This document shows positions 46,721-64,000 of a stretch of 64,000 nt of DNA, one piece after another. The first letter of the stretch is position 1; every line of letters starts with the position of its first letter. The translations under genes and the position numbers were made by a program. The notes below the pieces were generated by a model. It did no database searches. It worked only from the letters and a program-made list of their open reading frames with translations, and was not told the origin of the DNA. The stretch is from Peromyscus leucopus (taxonomy: Eukaryota; Chordata; Mammalia; Rodentia; Cricetidae). The stretch lies in NCBI RefSeq assembly GCF_004664715.2, contig NC_051075.1:25702215-25766214 (forward strand), written 5' to 3'.

Positions 46721-49250
46721 GCTTCCAGTCTCCTACTGAGTAAATATTTACCCAGAGAAGGGGTCGCCCCAGAGGAGGCCTTAGCGCCTAGCTTTTAGCT
46801 TCTCTCTGGCCTGAGCCAGATGCAGGCCTTTCTGGCTATGTTTTGGTTTTGGTCTTAAGTTTCTCCTTTTAGTAGAAATTCTCCCCATTCCTGTATGACC
46901 TCCTGGATCCAGACCTCAGTAACCAGGGGCCCTGACCCTCAGTGACCCTTGCACTTTCTTGAAGTCCTGCATCTCTCTGCCCACCAAGGCTCACTGGTAC
47001 TAAGTATCTTTCCCCCTCTCCCTTCCATCTGCGCATTCCTTTCCCTCTCCCACCTCCTCCCTCCCCACTTTTGCTAAGACTCCAGGGATCACAGGCTCCT
47101 TGGCCTCCAGGGCACTCTGTGCCCCTTCTTGGAGATGACATGTCTCTTCTCTGTTCCTGCATCTCCAATTCCTAAAGTCCCTAAACACCGGCTTGGGTCT
47201 GTCATAGGTGCTGAGTGGCCCAAAGCGTCCAAGATCGATTCATTCTGTGCTCTCCAGAATGCTGTTAGGAGGGCCTGAGGGACACTGAGGTGAGGACCTA
47301 TGCCCAGGAAGATGCTGCCTGCACATGCCCAGGGCAGCCACAGCAGCTAAGACCATGAGCCATCAACTGCCAGATCCAGCAGACCGAAAGTCTATAGATG
47401 TCTGTGGACCTGTGCAAGAGCGAGGGAGATGTGTGACGGTTAAGGGGTTGCAGTGGGTAAGAGGATGCTGTGTATTTAATCCCCAAGCCAGAAAGCTAGA
47501 TACACAGGTCTCTTGATCACTCTGGATTAATGAAGGTAGTGAGGTTCTCTTTAAGACACCAGGTCTTGCCACTCCACAAGGCTGGACACGCTGCCCCTAC
47601 ATACCAGTTCAGAAGGGTGTGAAATACTCAAGGGGTGCACCAAAGCAGAGCAAAGAGCACACCCAGAGGACACTACTCGTCTGGGTTTTGTGTGAGGACA
47701 AAGGTTCCTCATCAAGGGGCAGAACACAAGCTTCCCTTTGCACAAGTCCCAGGCAAAGTTCTGAGCTCTACTCAGTCTCGGTGTCTCAAGACATTTATAG
47801 TATAACACAGAGGAGGATGCTGCTTCTGAAGTCTTGGGTCCCTGAGGCTCTCCCTGTTATACAGCCTGAGAACCAAGCCACACAAGAAGCCTTGAGCAGG
47901 GAGACAAAGATAAAACCACAAAGTCAAGCTTTCCAAAGACTTTAACCATTTGAAACCGACCAACCAAAACTGGGGGCTATGTTCAAGTATTTCTGTTTGT
48001 GAAACCTTTCAAGATTTCTGATATGATACAAGACATTTGAAGTAATCTTTCAAATTCTTCACAGCTCAGTAATTTGAATTCAAAGTGCATGCTCATCACA
48101 GAAGCAGGCACCTGAAGATCTGCGTTCACCTCCAAGGCAGGCGATTACTAGATTTCTTGGGCTCTTGTCAATCAGTGGTGAACCATCGGGGTTCCTTTGA
48201 TTTCCCTGTGTGCAGACCTGAACCCTCAGGAGAATGGGAGCACCGTCCTCCATCTTGCGTGTACAAGAGCGACCAGTTGTGATAGAGATGGAGTAATAAC
48301 ATCCTCTTTCCTGTGTAATACAAATCCCCCCAAATCATTCAAAGTGTTTCTCTTCCTTATTTTATTCACATTCTTCACAATCTTGGCTTCGTCAATAAAT
48401 ACATTTCTTCTCCCCAAATCGTTCTATCCTCTTTGGACTTCGGGTGAGTGAAAGTGAAAATCCACAGGTAGGCAGAACCATAAGATCTCTGGTAGCTAAA
48501 ACGAAGTCACGGGGAATTACATACAGATGCTCAGATGCAGCCTAGGTGTCTACCTTCTTGGGGTTGTCCTTCATATTAAAAAAAAATCTTTGAAGGTTGC
48601 TCACTGGTGTTGAGATCCCTGGCAAATTCTAAAACAGAGAACCCAGGACCCTGCGCTCTGGGTGAATCAGGTGGGGTGGAGTGTGTGTGTGGGGGGGGGG
48701 GGGGGGGGGGGGATGGCCTCTGCCATCGATATTCTAGGTATCTGCCCTGTTCCCCGTGGAGATCCTGCGCTCTCTTTAGTCGGGGGTTTTAAAATTCTCC
48801 ACACAGCAGGCGGTCCCTGCCAGCTTCTTGCTCGGCTGACGTTTAGCCGCTCACTGCGGGGGGCTAACCATCTCAGGCGGTCCCCTTGTCCTTAACACCT
48901 CAAGCTTTTCCCCGGACCTCTGGTCTCTCCGTCTCTCCCACCGGCCAGTCTTCTGAGCTCTCCCCCTCCTGAGTGGACTGAAAGGAGGTAGAATTTGTGG
49001 GCAAGACTCTTTCTGACAGTCCCCAAGGATCAGCATTGCAGGTAGTTCTCAGTCACCCTCACCTCCCGGAGCTCCCCCCTTAACTGTCGCGCCCGCTGGC
49101 TTCCTTAGAGTCCTAACCTCCAATTCCAATGCTGAGAAGTCCATCTCTTCCCCAAGACGTGTCCTCGGGCCCCTACCCGCTTCAAGTCACTCAAACTGAG
49201 ACCTAAGCTCCCATTCGCCTATTCAGCATTTTTACCCGCTTGATTTTGCA
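46721..49250. other. Unique Pax9 upstream DNA
   Basis: No SINE or coding exon seen. A 22-base G run lies at 48691-48712. The part around 47950-48130 is AT-rich and repeat-free and could be regulatory. Confidence 0.5.
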
Positions 49251-49699
49251 CTCTGTTTGTGGCGCCCCTGGGGGGAAGATGTCAAACACTCACATTTATT
49301 GTGTTTAGTCACCCAGGTGCGGAGCCGGCCTGAAACAGACAGCGGAAGGAGTTTCCCCGAACTGAGCTGTCACTCACCGGCCTGCACCAATTACAGCGCA
49401 GACTGCCCGCGGGCCCACCTCTTTTGGGGTGTGTCACCAGTGAGTGATAGACTGAGCCGCCCGGCCCTGCTCAGCCCAGCCCACGTTGCTGCTTAGATTG
49501 AAATGCAGAACTCAAGCCTCTTTCTGCCCGGCACAGACTTCCTTTTACTCTTTCCCTTGGCACTCTGGTCGCCTCCTCCCGGGGAGAAGCCCAGGCACCC
49601 GCGACTTGGAGCAGCGACAGGTCGGCCTGGTGAAGGCGAGAGCAAAGTTTCTTTCTGGGAGTGCGGAACTGGGGCCGGGTTGGTGTGCTGCTCGGAGCA
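49251..49699 (+). promoter_or_regulatory. Pax9: Pax9 proximal promoter and 5' leader
   Basis: CpG-rich DNA immediately before the Pax9 start. A CCAAT box is at 49387-49391. I see no convincing TATA box, in keeping with a CpG-island promoter. The transcription start cannot be placed exactly. An upstream ATG at 49503 lies in the leader if transcription starts before it. Confidence 0.55.

Positions 49700-64000
<14,301 letters not shown>

Noticed and set aside
1..49699. Nkx2-8 or another homeobox gene upstream of Pax9
   Set aside because: I looked for NK-type homeodomain or TN-domain text in the frames and saw none; Nkx2-8 probably lies left of the window.

Overview
This is rodent genomic DNA holding one recognisable protein-coding gene, Pax9 (plus strand), which runs off the right edge. 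The repeats are rodent B1, B2 and ID SINEs, rodent-type L1 3' ends, ERV2/ERVK-type LTRs with 6-bp target duplications, and many long CA/GT microsatellites. Several B1 copies carry a 3' half reading 'GGAAAGGCACAAAGCTACA', which I associate with cricetid rodents (hamster, vole, deer mouse) more than with Mus; that assignment is an inference.

Layout. Positions 1 to about 34 kb are repeat-dense intergenic DNA: nested L1/LTR blocks at 1-4.1 kb and 5.2-11 kb, a degenerate satellite-like tandem array at 14.6-15.6 kb, a short unidentified ORF near 15.9 kb, a twin-primed (inverted) L1 at 17.5-19.8 kb, a quieter stretch at 19.8-24.9 kb with old MIR relics, then SINE clusters and a solo LTR nested in a B2. 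From about 34 kb the DNA becomes unique and GC-rich: a small CpG-rich patch with a CTCF-like motif at 35.2-35.8 kb, another strong CTCF-like motif at 43.9 kb, and CpG-rich DNA at 44-46.7 kb and 49.2-51.1 kb.

Pax9 starts at 49700. Exon 1 carries four coding bases, exon 2 (50421-51047) encodes the whole paired domain and the octapeptide, exon 3 ends at 54036, and exon 4 starts at 63856 and is cut by the window end. Introns are 0.7, 2.8 and 9.8 kb, with splice phases 1, 1 and 0. The visible protein is 306 residues plus one base; roughly 36 more residues should lie beyond the window. Residues L21, R26, G51 and K91 fall at the numbers known for human PAX9, which supports the chosen start and the exon 1-2 splice.

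About 19 kb from 41.6 to 60.4 kb is free of recognisable B1, B2 and ID elements, unlike the dense SINEs on either side. Together with CpG-rich DNA, unique AT-rich intronic blocks and candidate CTCF sites, this is what is expected of a developmental regulator and its control elements. I see no bacterial features, no CRISPR array, no complete transposon ORF and no wholly new system. The most useful observations are the tandem NAGNAG acceptor at exon 3, an overlapping uORF at the Pax9 start, the divergent CTCF-like pair, and the well-resolved nested insertions.
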